DNA from: Tremella fuciformis
Taxonomy: Eukaryota; Basidiomycota; Tremellomycetes; Tremellales; Tremellaceae
Assembly: GCA_032768795.1 (NCBI GenBank)
Contig: CP136497.1
Coordinates: forward strand, 250,501 to 314,500
Reading direction: 5' to 3'
DNA length: 64,000 bases
Below are positions 1 through 10,194 of the stretch, piece after piece (position 1 is the first letter of the stretch; every line of letters starts with the position of its first letter). The notes beneath the pieces were generated by a model. That model searched no databases and was not told where the DNA came from. It was given only the letters and a program-made list of their open reading frames with translations. Made by a program: the position numbers and the translations under genes.

Positions 1-1835
1 CGGGACGCCCATATCGTCCGCAAAGTACCCCTCGGTCTTGCTGAGCCCCTCCCACACGACCGGCTCGTCCGCGTGGTGGTCCGGCATGATCTTGGGCGGC
101 CAGATCAGGCAGATGAGGTAATACGAACCACCCCCCGCGAGCGAAGACAGGATGATCCCCATGTAGTAGATGTGCGTGCTGGCGATGCCCAGGCTGCCCG
201 GGTGCAGCGCGTTCGCCACGCCGTGCACGACCAGCACGACGCCGATCAGCCATGCGGCGTAGGCGCGCGGGTTGATGCCGTATTGGTACCAGTAGATGCT
301 CTTGGGTCCGCCGATGAACACGGACGGAATGTGCACGTTGCCTTTACGGACGAACCAGTAGTCGACGATCTCGATGGCGAGGATCGGGCAGATGAAGCAG
401 ATGTAGCTCCCGAGGAAGGTCAGGAATTGCTGGGCCGACGAGACGATCTTCCAAGGGACCACGGCGACGGCTAGCAGGGCGCAGAGGACCTGGCCTCGGA
501 CGATGGTGAAGTATTTCGGGAACAGACCGGCGAGGTCGCACCCGACTGGAATCGAGTTGGAGCTGATGTTGGTCACGAAGGTCGCGTATACTTGGGTCAT
601 CGAGGCAAGGAAGACGAGTGTACGGGCCCCGGCGGTCCAATGGTGGTCGAGCGTCGCGTTGAAGAAGTCCCACAGGTTCTGGCTGTAAGCCTGGATATGG
701 AGAATCCTAGATGGAAACTCACCCAGTAGGTCGTGCCGTACATCTGGTGTCCGCACGAGGCGATTGTCATGCCGATGAGAATGACCACGGGCTTCGAAAT
801 GATGAGTCCGTACACCTGACAATCAGTCGCTGAGTCACATGCATCAAAAGGCCGCTAACAATCGTCCATGTCTGGCGAGGGCGGTTGGCGTATCGAGCCA
901 GATCGGCAATGTTGACCAGAGGCGGAATGACATTGGACACGGTCGAATTGAGGGCGTACATGAACCCCCATCCGAGCTGACTCCCGCCAATAGTCTTCAC
1001 GACCAATTTGTCAAAGTGCGCCCCACCTGCCTGATGCACCGCCCAGCCAAGTGTCGCAAACAGGGACGGGACGATGATGAAGGTTTTGGCTGCGAAGATC
1101 TTGCTGGTCTTCGAGGGATGAATGAGCATGAAAGCTGGGGGTCAGACGTGATTCTTGGAAAGACCTTCTGTTGAGCGCTCACGAAACTGAATGAACCCTA
1201 GACGATGATTAGCTTTGATCTCAATCTAGCCAAATGGTCGCTCACACAGTATGAAGAACGCCAGGAGCTTGCGGCTGGTCGTGCCCGCATTGGCAGGAAG
1301 GTGGTTCGGGATATCGGTCCATTTGTGCCCGAAGACACACCTCAGGCAGACATCCATCAAATATCCCGCATAAAGCGTCTGAGTGGCCATGTAGAGTATG
1401 GCGACGACCCCTCGGATGAAGATCCAGAGGAGCGAGCCCCTCAGACCGGCTGATACACGCACAAAACTGGGGAAACCGATGTGATATCGAGATGGGCCGC
1501 GCGCGTTGAAGAGCACGAGGAGGCAGCAGATGACGGTGCCGACGATGGAGGCCAACAGGATGTGCCACCACAGCAGCCCGACGCTCACGAGCGACGCGCC
1601 TGCTGAATAAGTTGTCGGACTGAAGCTGAATGCGCGAGTTCAGCTTCATTTCTATCCAACAAGGGAAGCGCTAACTGGAAAACTGAAAGAGAAAGAAGCT
1701 CCAAGAGTCCCATCGTCGAGTTTCAGGAGGGTTCGGCGCCAAGTCGACGTTTGTCCATTTGTCCGTCTTGGGCCCATCCTCATGCTCCGAATCCTTGACC
1801 TTGACGGCGTTGTTGAGGCGTGACCAGACCGACAT
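1..1835 (-). CDS. NCS1-family nucleobase/allantoin-type cation symporter (3' end outside window)
   Basis: The product is a plasma-membrane proton symporter of the NCS1 family (Fur4/Dal4 type). I chose the ATG at 1835, which opens with MSVWSRLNNAV and leads into an RRWDSWSFF motif typical of the NCS1 N-terminus. Later exons carry GLLWWHILLASIVG, FIQF/PFMLIHP, ALNSTVSNVIPPLVNIADLARYA and YGLIISKPVVILIG. At least five introns are visible, for example 691-722 (GTGAGT...CAG) and a GTTAGC donor near 860. The last visible exon runs off the left edge after a long hydrophobic segment. Neighbours for ureide breakdown favour allantoin, uracil or a related substrate, but the sequence does not fix the substrate. 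The exact junction of exons 1 and 2 near 1620-1680 is uncertain. Confidence 0.85.
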
Positions 1836-1910
1836 GGCTCAGAGAGGAACGCTCGAGTCGGGAGGAAGGAAGGAAGGGGGGTGGGGGGTCGACCGAGTCA
1901 GAGGTGGCGG

Positions 1911-1918
1911 CTTATATA
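1911..1918 (-). promoter_or_regulatory. TATA box of the NCS1 permease
   Basis: TATATAAG on the minus strand lies 76 nt upstream of the permease ATG, within the 588-bp region shared with the divergent Rch1-like gene. Two minus-strand AGATAA motifs (2000-2005 and 2041-2046) fit the HGATAR site of GATA nitrogen regulators. Such short motifs are expected by chance at about this density. Confidence 0.45.
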
Positions 1919-2423
1919 CCATGTCCGAGAGATGGATGTTCCCGAGCGAATGCAGCTGTATCTTGTGCATCTTTGTAGACGATGGGACGGCCCGCATCCT
2001 TATCTTTGCGCTTTGCCAAGTCAATTGCAAGCGTGGGGCTTTATCTGCGACTTTTCCAATGGGCTTCTCCGACTGGCCCCTTCGGCCGAGCACGGAGCGA
2101 TGAGAGGGTCACGTGAGTTCTTTGCGCTACCCACTTAAGTCCCCAAAATTTGCTTCCGTCGCCACCCATTGGCTGCTGGTAATGTGGCACTTTTCCCGAC
2201 TTGTCCGATTCTCCGAGGCGGGCCCTCTGCTGCTCTCCCTTGGCTCTTGCTGCCCGGACCGTCCCAAGAAGCCTACAGGAAGCCCGCTAAGAAGCCAGGA
2301 AGCAAGCGACAAGACGCGGAACGATCCGTACTTGCTTCTGAACCGTCAAGAACGATGCTTGTAAAAGGACGACCAGACTACCAGAGTCGGGCAATGGCCA
2401 AGACGGAATGAGCGCAGCCGGAG

Positions 2424-3764
2424 ATGATTCCAAGCGGCGCGACAGTGGGCCTTGCTTGCTCTTTGGAGGTACCGAGACTGACGAGCAGCACGCTGGAGCC
2501 GTTGGCGCCAGTCGGCCGTCTGGCGCTTCCTCGAGCCAGTCCTGTCTTTCTTGCTGTCGCAATGGCTCCTCATCGCCATGGGCATCGTCATTCTCCTCGC
2601 CTACTTCTTCCCCTCGGTCGGCAAACGCGGCGGCCACATCGCGTCCCAGTGGACCGTCACGTACGGCGCGGTCATCCTCATTTTCCTTGTGTCTGGCCTC
2701 TCGCTCCCGTTCGACCAGCTCGTCCGGCATGCGCGAAATATCCGCCTGCACATCATCGTCCAGGTCACGTCGTTCCTCGTCACGTCGGCCGTCTGCTTTG
2801 GCATCGCCGCAGCGGCCAGTACGGGCGGGACGGTGGCCACCAGCACCCTGGTGGGCCTGGTCGCCACTGGCTGTCTCCCCACCACGATCAGCAGCAATGT
2901 CGTCATGACCCGCCAGGGCAAGGGCGATGTCGCGGCGACCATGGTCTCGGTTACTGTCGGGAACTTCATCGGCCCGTTTCTGAGCCCGCTCCTTATGACC
3001 AGACTCTACCTCCCTGCGGTGAGCGCTTTCAAAGAGTGGCTCCCGGCCGAGGCGACGCATAACCTGCCCGCCATGTATCGCAGCGTCATGAAGCAGATGG
3101 GTCTGTCTGTATTTGTGCCGCTTGTGGTGGGACAAATCATCCGCGCCATATGGCCGAAACAGGTGGCGTGGGCGGTGGACAAGTTCAAGCTCGCCAAGCT
3201 GGGCTCACTCTGCCTCTTGTCCCTCATCTGGTGCGTCTTGCCATCCATCTGCTGCAGCGCAGAGCTGACCCCAGGTCCACCTTCTGCACGGCATTCGCCT
3301 CGCACTCCCTCCAAACCCTCGACACGGCCACCGTCATCTTCAACGTCTTCGTCAACATCGCCCTCTGCACCTCCTTCACCGTCCTCGCCTTTTTCCTCGC
3401 CCGCCCCCCTGCGTACCTCACTCAGCGCTTTCCGCGCCTGTGCAGGCGCATGCCCCGCCCCGAAGTCGTCTCGGTGTGTTTCTGCGCCCCTGCAAAGACA
3501 CAGGCACTCGGCATCCCCCTCATTGCCGCCATGTACTCCACGTCGGACGACATGACCCGCGCGCTCATACAGGTGCCCATGATCCTCTACACCGCCGAGC
3601 AGATCATGGTGGGCCAGGTGCTCGTCTTTCTCTTTCGGCGGTGGGAGCAGCGCGAGGCGGCCCTGCGCAAGTTGGAAGATGAGGAGAGGCAGGCCCGCGA
3701 GTCGCCCACGACGTTGCACGAGGGCGACGAGCACCCGCTGGAGAAGGGCGACACTGTAGCATAG
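2424..3764 (+). CDS. Rch1/SLC10A7-like bile-acid-sodium-symporter-family membrane protein
   Basis: Three exons (2424-2468, 2512-3230, 3275-3764) join in frame to 417 aa. The ATG at 2424 is preferred over the one at 2408 because only its frame splices onto SAVWRFLEPV. The next stretch, SQWLLIAMGIVILLAYFFPSVGKRGG, is a strong SBF-like N-terminal signature. GLVATGCLPTTISSNVVMTRQ and GNFIGPFLSPLL match the conserved core of fungal Rch1 and vertebrate SLC10A7. About ten hydrophobic segments are visible, followed by a charged cytoplasmic tail. Known Rch1 proteins are plasma-membrane negative regulators of calcium uptake. Nothing here links it directly to purine use despite its position in the ureide cluster. 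It is transcribed divergently from the permease. Confidence 0.82.
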
Positions 3765-3790
3765 ATAGATGCCTTGCATATATCATGAAG

Positions 3791-4424
3791 TCATGTCCAT
3801 GTGATGATGAGCGGCGGGTCCAGCTTGAACATCTCGCAGTCTTCCTCTGGCACACCGTTGACGTGCTGAAAGATGGTAAAGTCCAGCGTCTGCCCTCAGC
3901 TCAGCGTCCTACCCCCCCTGGCCAGCCCGGGGACCCACCTCGCCAATGACGGCCATTGGTGCGTGCCAGGCATTGGCAGCGTAGCATATTCCCTCGTTCC
4001 CCCTCACAAGGTACGCCTTGACCATCGTCAGATCCGGCGCCGAGTCGTCCGCATTCCCATCCGCGACAATGGCGATATAGGCCCGCTCGACCCGACTGCC
4101 CATGGGCACGAAGGCCTGGCTCGTATACGGGTGCCGCTCCATCCACCCCAGCTGCATCTCAAGACCAAGGCCGTCCGAGCCGACAGAGACCTCTCTCGGC
4201 GTGTTACGCGAGGCGGAGAGGCATGGTCGCCCTGCAGTCCCGCTGGGCGCGAGGTGGTACAGGTTGGTCGACTGTGCGATATCGGTCGTCTTGGTCGAGG
4301 TGCCCTGGTTGCCGACCTTCGTTGCTGCGGTAGTGAGGGACGGGGATAGCAAGCTCAAGCTCTGAGGAGCCGATTGGGCTGTCAGAGGGACGGCGGTGAT
4401 CTTCTGCCCCATTCCCACGCCCAT
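3791..4424 (-). CDS. Ureidoglycolate lyase (allantoin pathway)
   Basis: The enzyme converts ureidoglycolate to glyoxylate and urea. Exons 4424-3939 and 3889-3791 are joined across a 49-nt intron. The protein has the family pattern QAFVPMGS, then YIAIVADG, then PDLTMVKAYLVRGNEGICYAANAWHAPMAVIG, and finally FTIFQHVNG in the second exon. The histidine in the WHAP segment matches the conserved metal/active-site region of Dal3-type enzymes. Length (about 194 aa) is normal. It is divergent from the Zn2Cys6 regulator with a 176-bp shared promoter, which suggests co-regulation. The N-terminal 25 residues are less conserved. Confidence 0.85.
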
Positions 4425-4600
4425 GGTAAGCTACCAAGCTCGCATTTCGCAGCGAGTCTGTTCGCAGATGAAATGCTTTGAAAGTCCGGGAAGAGCCGTC
4501 TCGGAGACGTCTCTTATCTCTCGCCAATTCTTCCCTGCTTCTCCGCTTTCTCGCCTCCACTCTTTGCATTGTGCACCTTTGACAAGTCTCGAGAGGCGAG
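4425..4600. promoter_or_regulatory. Shared divergent promoter, ureidoglycolate lyase / Zn2Cys6 regulator
   Basis: This 176-bp gap separates two divergent start codons. It contains TTATCT at 4514-4519 (AGATAA on the other strand), a possible GATA-factor site, and pyrimidine-rich stretches next to the regulator ATG. I see no clear TATA box. Confidence 0.4.
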
Positions 4601-6847
4601 ATGAGTAGTACTGCGGACTCGCCCCGGCCGCAGAAACGACAGCGGTCCAGTGTCGCGTGCAACAGGTGCAAGGAGAGGCGACAGAAGGTGAGTTTTTTTT
4701 CGCGGCTACCAGTAAGGAGGGTCGTGAGAGCTGATCATACCCAGTGCGACAATGCGTCGCCTGCTTGCTCCAAGTGCGCGCGGGTCGGTGCACAGTGCGT
4801 GTACACGGGAGGCGATCACCCGGCGTGGTACGTCGAGTCGCTGGAGGAGCGCATTCGACACCTCGAAGCGAGTCTGAGAGGAGGAGGCGTATCGCCCAGG
4901 CTCATCACGCCGCCCGAGTCGGCCGTCTCGCCTGTCCAGGACGGGGGCGATGGGGTCTGGGACGCAGAGCAGGACGAGCAAGCAGAGGACTCGCAGATCA
5001 ATGCGACGCCTTTGGTAGGGGTATCGACGGTGAACCCGAGTCTGTACACCCTTCCAGCGCCGCCTCCAGCTGCCGCCCCGCCCTCACAAATCCTTCGACA
5101 GACCAAGGATGCCGCCTCGAGCTACGCCCCTCCTGTCCCACCTCGACCTTCGACCAGTCGCTCAGCCGCCCAGGTCCAAGCTCCTGCCCCTGCCCCTGCC
5201 CCCGCCCCGCCCGCGCGCCTGCCCTCCAACCATCTCGGCGACCCGCTCGGCTTCCTCTCTATCCACGCCGCCGGCGAGCCCATCTACCTGGGCGACTCGG
5301 TCGGCTTCTCCCTCGCCAACATGGTCCAGGCCGCCATCCGCGATCGCTCCTCCCCCACCATGACCGCCGAAGCAGACCCCGACCCCACCCTGCCCATCCG
5401 CAACCTGCCCAACGGCGCCGACAGGCTCTTTTCATGCCACCGCCCGAAGCCCACCACGGCCCCCGCGGGCATGCCGGACGATATCCTCGGCGCGGCCCTG
5501 CTCGCGGCGTACATCACGCGCGTGCATGCCGACTATCCCTTCGTCCATCGCAAGGCCATTGAGCGGATGCATATGCGCCGCCACGACCTCCCGTCTTCTT
5601 CCCCTTGGCTGGTCAAGCTGCACTTGATATACGGCACAGGGGCGCGCCACCTGCAGCTGTCCGGCCGGTCTATCGTGTCATTTGACCGGACGCTTCCTGA
5701 GGCACACTTCGTCGCTGCTGCCAGACACCTTGATGCGGCGCTGGAGCTGCGCAGCGCAGAGACGATCGAGATTCTCCTTCTCCTTGTCATTTACTCTCTT
5801 CACTCCCCTTCTGGGCCTGGGGCGTGGCAGCTCACGGGTATGGCCGTCCGCCTGTGTGTAGAGCTGGGCCTGCACCGTGGAGTCCGCATGGTCAACGACA
5901 CGAACCGGCTTGCGGACCAGCAGCGCAAACGCCTATTCTGGGCGGCCATCATCCTCGAGCGCCGAGTCGCCCTGACCCTCGGCCGCCCGTTCAGCCTGGC
6001 AGATGCAGACATCGACATTGAGTACCCCGCCGACGTCGACGACGACCTCGAAGATCCCGCGGCTATCGCCTTGGCCATGACGCGTCCAGGACCAAGCACC
6101 ATGTCGCGCCATATCTACCTGGCGCGCCTCCAGCGCTTACTCTCCCGCGCAAAGGCTTGCCACTCCATCTCGAGCCCGCCCTCGATGGACGACCTCCTGC
6201 AGGTCCAGCTCGACCTGGAACACTGGCGGGCAGAGGTGTGCAGCCCGCATCTCCGACCGGATCGCGACGAGCCAGCCTTGCTCCTTGCATACTACCGCGC
6301 GCTGCACATCGTCCTCCACGCCCAGATCGTCCGCTTCGACCGCCAGCTGTCAGCTGTCAGGCAGTGTGCCCATGCGGCAGGGCAGATCTGTCAGCTGTAC
6401 AAGCGCATCCACCAAGATAGCCCCGCCGGCTTCTTTCTGCTGGAGATGCACGACGTCTTGGTGGCGGGCATCAGCCTCATCTACTGTCTCTGGACGGAGC
6501 CAGCAGGCCCGTGCGCCCCCCAGATCCTCATCGACCTCGGGTCCTGCTCGACGGTGCTGTTCCTCATTGCCGAGCGGTGGCAGAGTGCGAAACGCTACCG
6601 TGACGCTTTCGAGGTGCTCGTTCAGGCCACGGTCGAGTACAAGCAGCGCCACACCGCCGACCCAGCCACCATACCAGTGCCGCAGGACACCACGTCCAAC
6701 ACCCCTGTGCAGATGGGCGACGGGCTGCAGGCGCTTCTCGAGCCAGGTCTCTTCGGGGATGACGACACGGCCTGGCGCCGCATGCTGGGCGAACTGACAG
6801 GGACAGCCACGGCCGGCCCGGATGACTGGCTCTTCGCGTTTGAATGA
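4601..6847 (+). CDS. Zn2Cys6 fungal transcription factor
   Basis: This is a nuclear regulator. The N-terminus has a C6 zinc cluster: CNRCKERRQK in exon 1 and CDNASPACSKCARVGAQC in exon 2. The cysteine spacing is C-x2-C-x6-C-x6-C-x2-C-x6-C. A 57-nt intron (4688-4744) interrupts the cluster between Cys2 and Cys3. Because its length is a multiple of three, the frame stays open if it is retained; splicing gives 729 aa. A short SLEERIRHLEASL segment after the cluster looks like a dimerisation helix. A Pro/Ala-rich linker (about residues 130-190) precedes a fungal-specific MHR domain (SGPGAWQLTGMAVRLCVELGLHR). Its position beside ureidoglycolate lyase suggests a pathway-specific activator like UaY, but this is inference. 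Confidence 0.88.
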   Translation: MSSTADSPRPQKRQRSSVACNRCKERRQKVSFFSRLPVRRVVRADHTQCDNASPACSKCARVGAQCVYTGGDHPAWYVESLEERIRHLEASLRGGGVSPRLITPPESAVSPVQDGGDGVWDAEQDEQAEDSQINATPLVGVSTVNPSLYTLPAPPPAAAPPSQILRQTKDAASSYAPPVPPRPSTSRSAAQVQAPAPAPAPAPPARLPSNHLGDPLGFLSIHAAGEPIYLGDSVGFSLANMVQAAIRDRSSPTMTAEADPDPTLPIRNLPNGADRLFSCHRPKPTTAPAGMPDDILGAALLAAYITRVHADYPFVHRKAIERMHMRRHDLPSSSPWLVKLHLIYGTGARHLQLSGRSIVSFDRTLPEAHFVAAARHLDAALELRSAETIEILLLLVIYSLHSPSGPGAWQLTGMAVRLCVELGLHRGVRMVNDTNRLADQQRKRLFWAAIILERRVALTLGRPFSLADADIDIEYPADVDDDLEDPAAIALAMTRPGPSTMSRHIYLARLQRLLSRAKACHSISSPPSMDDLLQVQLDLEHWRAEVCSPHLRPDRDEPALLLAYYRALHIVLHAQIVRFDRQLSAVRQCAHAAGQICQLYKRIHQDSPAGFFLLEMHDVLVAGISLIYCLWTEPAGPCAPQILIDLGSCSTVLFLIAERWQSAKRYRDAFEVLVQATVEYKQRHTADPATIPVPQDTTSNTPVQMGDGLQALLEPGLFGDDDTAWRRMLGELTGTATAGPDDWLFAFE

Positions 6848-6858
6848 TGCAATGCATA

Positions 6859-8551
6859 TCATGATTCACGTGCTGCACCCAATCTGGCTATCCGCTCCAG
6901 CATCGTCTCTTTGTTCCCGCTACTGCGCTGCACGTCCGCACCGAGACTGCCCCTTATCCGCTTGACGAACTCTCCTTTGGGCCCGCTCACCCCTGCGCCG
7001 TCGCGGTCGTAGGCCACCTCTCCCCTGAGGATGGTGTACCGCGGCCAGTTGGTCACTTCTTGCCCCTCGAACACGGTGTGGTCGATATCGTGGTGCAGCT
7101 TGTCGTTGCTGACCGTCTCGTTGAGCTCCCCTGGGGGATACCACACGATCAAGTCGGCATCCATACCCGGTGCAATATCCCCTTTGCGGTGTTGCAGACC
7201 GTACAGCGCCGCTGGCTGCGTGCAGCACACCTGCACAAAGCGCTGGATGGTGACTGCTCGTCAGAGACCGGTCATACCCCTTGCGCCGACTCACTGCGCC
7301 CCTTCTCCACGCCGTGCGTCATGAGCAGCGGCAGCCGCGTCTCCACGCCCGCGAGGCCATTGGGGATCTTCCGAAAGTCGGCTTTCCCACCCTGCAGCCC
7401 CTTCTTCTTCCCCTTCGGGTGGTCGTATCGCGACGGACAGTGGTCGCTCGAGAACGTCGTGACCGTCCCGTTGATCAGGCCCTTCCATACCGCGTCCAAA
7501 TCCGCCTTGGACTCTCTCGGCGGCGGCGAGCACACCGCCTTGGCCCCTTCGTACCGGCTCTCCACTGTCCCGTGTTCGTGGGCCTCGTCCATCGTCTGCG
7601 CGACAGACTGCGAGTGTGTACATGGACAGCCGCCGTGTCCACCCGGCACCAGGGCGTCGGCGAGCAGGAGCAGGTACTGTGGGCATGTCTCGGCGAACAC
7701 TGGCTGTAGCTCGGTTTGGGCGGCGCGGATGCGCGCCATGGCCACAGCGGACGAGACGTGCACGAACAGGATCGGCGTGGAGATGAGGTTGCTCAGGTGT
7801 ATGGCGCGGTTCGTCGCTTCGTCCTCTGCTTGCGGTATGCGTGCCAGGGCGTGGTGGTACGGCTCGGTCAACTCATTAGCGACGAGGTGGTCGATCACCC
7901 TGCCGTCAGCACCACCTTCACCAGCATGCAACACGGACTTGCTCACAGCTGCACCATGTCGTCGTTCTCCGCGTGCACCATGAGCGTCATGCCCAGCTTC
8001 CGCGTGCGTATCATGATCTCCAGCATGTCCCTGTCGTCCACCTTGCGCGCCTCGTACGTCATGTACACCTTGATGCTCGTGATCCCCTCGCGCTCCACCA
8101 ACAGCGGGAACTCGTCGTCCAGTATCCCCCGCGTCGGCCGCGTCACAATCATGTGAAAGCCATAGTCGCAGAACGTCCCCCTCGCCGACGCCCGCTTGTG
8201 GTACTCCGCCACAAGGGGCAGGAGGGATGTATCGTGTCGCTGTTGGTTGGCGAAGGCGACGATGGTCGTCGTCCCACCTGCGACGGCCGACCGCGTCCCG
8301 CTGTAGAACGTGTCGCCCGTATCGTCTCCCGGGGCGATCTGCAGTTGTTCCAGATGGACGTGCGTGTCGATCCCGCCCGGCGTCACGTATCCCCCTCTGG
8401 CGTCGATGACCCGTGTTGAGGCTGGCAGTGTCGGGAGGGGGCCGGAGGCGATACATGCTATCTTGCCGTCGCGCACGCCGACCCATGTGTCGGTGCTCGA
8501 CACGCTGGACGCGGTCGCGATGCGCCCGTTGACGATGACCAGGTCGTACAT
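6859..8551 (-). CDS. Dihydropyrimidinase/hydantoinase-type cyclic amidohydrolase
   Basis: This is a metal-dependent amidohydrolase acting on cyclic amides (dihydropyrimidines, hydantoins or possibly allantoin). The ATG at 8551 (MYDLVIVNGRI) is the first true ATG in frame; the frame is open further upstream only through a TTG codon. Visible catalytic features are HVH (H64, H66), the carboxylated lysine in GITSIKVYMTYE (about K161), VHAEN (H193), LFVHVSS and SSDHCP. At least three introns are present, near 7.93, 7.60 and 7.28 kb. The C-terminal part runs KGDIAPGMDADLIVWYP to IRGSLG. The GITSIKVYM loop resembles dihydropyrimidinase/D-hydantoinase more than Dal1 allantoinase. It converges on the Zn2Cys6 gene (11-bp gap) and is divergent from the PuuE-like gene, so a role in purine or pyrimidine ring catabolism is likely. 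Confidence 0.82.
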
Positions 8552-8830
8552 TGTCGCCTCTGCCTCTGGGTCCTTTGGCAGCAACCAATGGTGTCTCTTT
8601 CAGAAGTGGTCATAGTGTTGCTTTCTTGGCGCGAGAGACAGTATCAGGCGCATGAAAGAGCGTCGGAACTACCCAGCTTTCGAGCTGAGCTCAGGGTTGG
8701 TCTTATCGCTGCCATCGCTCCTGCCCGACCAAGGCCAAGTCCGGTCCACGCCGGTCGGCTCGGCGGCCAGTAGTTCTCGACTGGTTGCAAGTTCTGAGCG
8801 ACTTTGCTGCAGATCCTTGACGACGACGCT
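8552..8830. promoter_or_regulatory. Shared divergent promoter, amidohydrolase / PuuE-like allantoinase
   Basis: This 279-bp gap lies between two divergent start codons. A TTATCG motif at 8703-8708 (CGATAA reversed) fits the loose HGATAR consensus. I see no other clear element. Confidence 0.35.
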
Positions 8831-10073
8831 ATGTACGACAACCTCGAGTACGGACCCCGCGACATTGTGGGCTACGGCGCCAACCCGCCTAAGTGAGTCT
8901 GGACTCTTTGCTTTGCAGGGTCGACTCCTGACGCCCCAGTGCCCAATGGCCGCACGGAGCGAAGATCGCCATCCAGATCGTGCTCAACTACGGTACGGCC
9001 GCATTTGTGCCCGGGGGTGCTAGAAGCTGACTCATGCAAAGAGGAGGGCTCCGAGGCCACACCTCTGAATGGAGACGCGTCGAGCGAGAGACTCGCCAGT
9101 GAGCTTGGGCCAGGCTGTCAGGCCTTGCAAGGGGAGAGAAACGTCAACATCGAGTCGCTGTATGAGGTGAGTTCAGGTGTTGCCATGAGAGTAAAGCTGA
9201 GGGGCAGTACGGCTCCCGCGCCGGCGTGTGGCGGATACTGAGGCTCTTCAAGCAGTACGGCGTGCGGTGTACGAGCTACGCCGTGGGACAAGCGTTGTTG
9301 CAGAACCCGGATGTCGGCCGGGCTCTCGTGGAGGGCGGTCATGAGGTTGCGAGGTGTGTCAGTCTTCGCCTGTTCAAGGCCCAAGCTGATGATAGTCACG
9401 GCTGGCGATGGGTCGACAGGAGTGGGTGGTCTGTCGAAGAGGAAGCGGCATACGTCCGAAAGGCTATTGCTGGTGAGTTCCACCTCATCTTCCTTGGGGA
9501 GCAAGGCTGAGCTCAGCGATCAAGGAGACTTGTGGCAAGCCGCCAGTAGGGTGGTACTACGGCATGGTCCAAAGTCGTGCCGGCGCACGTTCCCGCGCGC
9601 TCGTCACCAAGGTGTTCGAAGAAGAAGGTCTCCCGCTCAAGTACTACGCCGACGATTACTCGGATGACCTCCCGCACTGGATTCCCAAACCCGGCTCCAC
9701 ATCAGACGAAGGCCTACTCATCATCCCATATGCGTACGTGTTGCATGTATCTGTAGCAGTGAAGCTGAGGAGCAGACTCGACACAAACGACTATAAAGAC
9801 GGCAATCACAATTCTTTCCTCACCCCTGACAACTTTGCTAATTACCTCATTGGCGCATTTGACGAGCTCTATGCCGAAGGTGCTGACGGGTCGCCCAAGA
9901 TGATGTCCGTCGGTCTGCACGCCCGGCTTGTCGGCCGGCCAGGGCGCCTGGCGGGTCTGCGCAAATTCCTGGAGCATGCCAAGAAGCACGAAGGGGTGTG
10001 GTTTGCCACGCGGGAAGAGATCGCAGATCACTGGGCCAAGACGCACCCCTGGTCCCCGCGGAAGAGTGCATGA
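8831..10073 (+). CDS. PuuE-type allantoinase, polysaccharide-deacetylase (NodB) fold
   Basis: The predicted enzyme opens the allantoin ring to allantoate, using a carbohydrate-deacetylase fold unrelated to Dal1. Exon 1 starts MYDNLEYGPRDIVGYG, a PuuE signature. The following exons give AQWPHGAKIAIQIVLNYE, EGSEATPLNGD, YGSRAGVWRILRLFKQYGV, YGMVQSRAGARSRAL and the terminal FLEHAKKHEGVWFATREEIADHW. At least six short introns are needed, including 8893-8939 (AAC split across the junction) and one starting at 8993. The stop is at 10071-10073. Neighbouring genes fit the same pathway. The exact set of introns between 9.16 and 9.78 kb is approximate. Confidence 0.83.
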
Positions 10074-10194
10074 GCATGCAAAGAGGCATCTTCAAGATAG
10101 CATATCTGCATCTAGTCCGATGATTTGACGAAAGCATTCATTGCTCTAGTCGGCCAGGGCGGTCACTGCTCCGCGTGGAAGTCAGCTGACACGA

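Noticed and set aside
2287..3135. 282-codon minus-strand frame opposite the Rch1-like gene
   Set aside because: Its Arg/Asp/Glu/His-rich low-complexity product is the antisense shadow of a membrane-protein gene.
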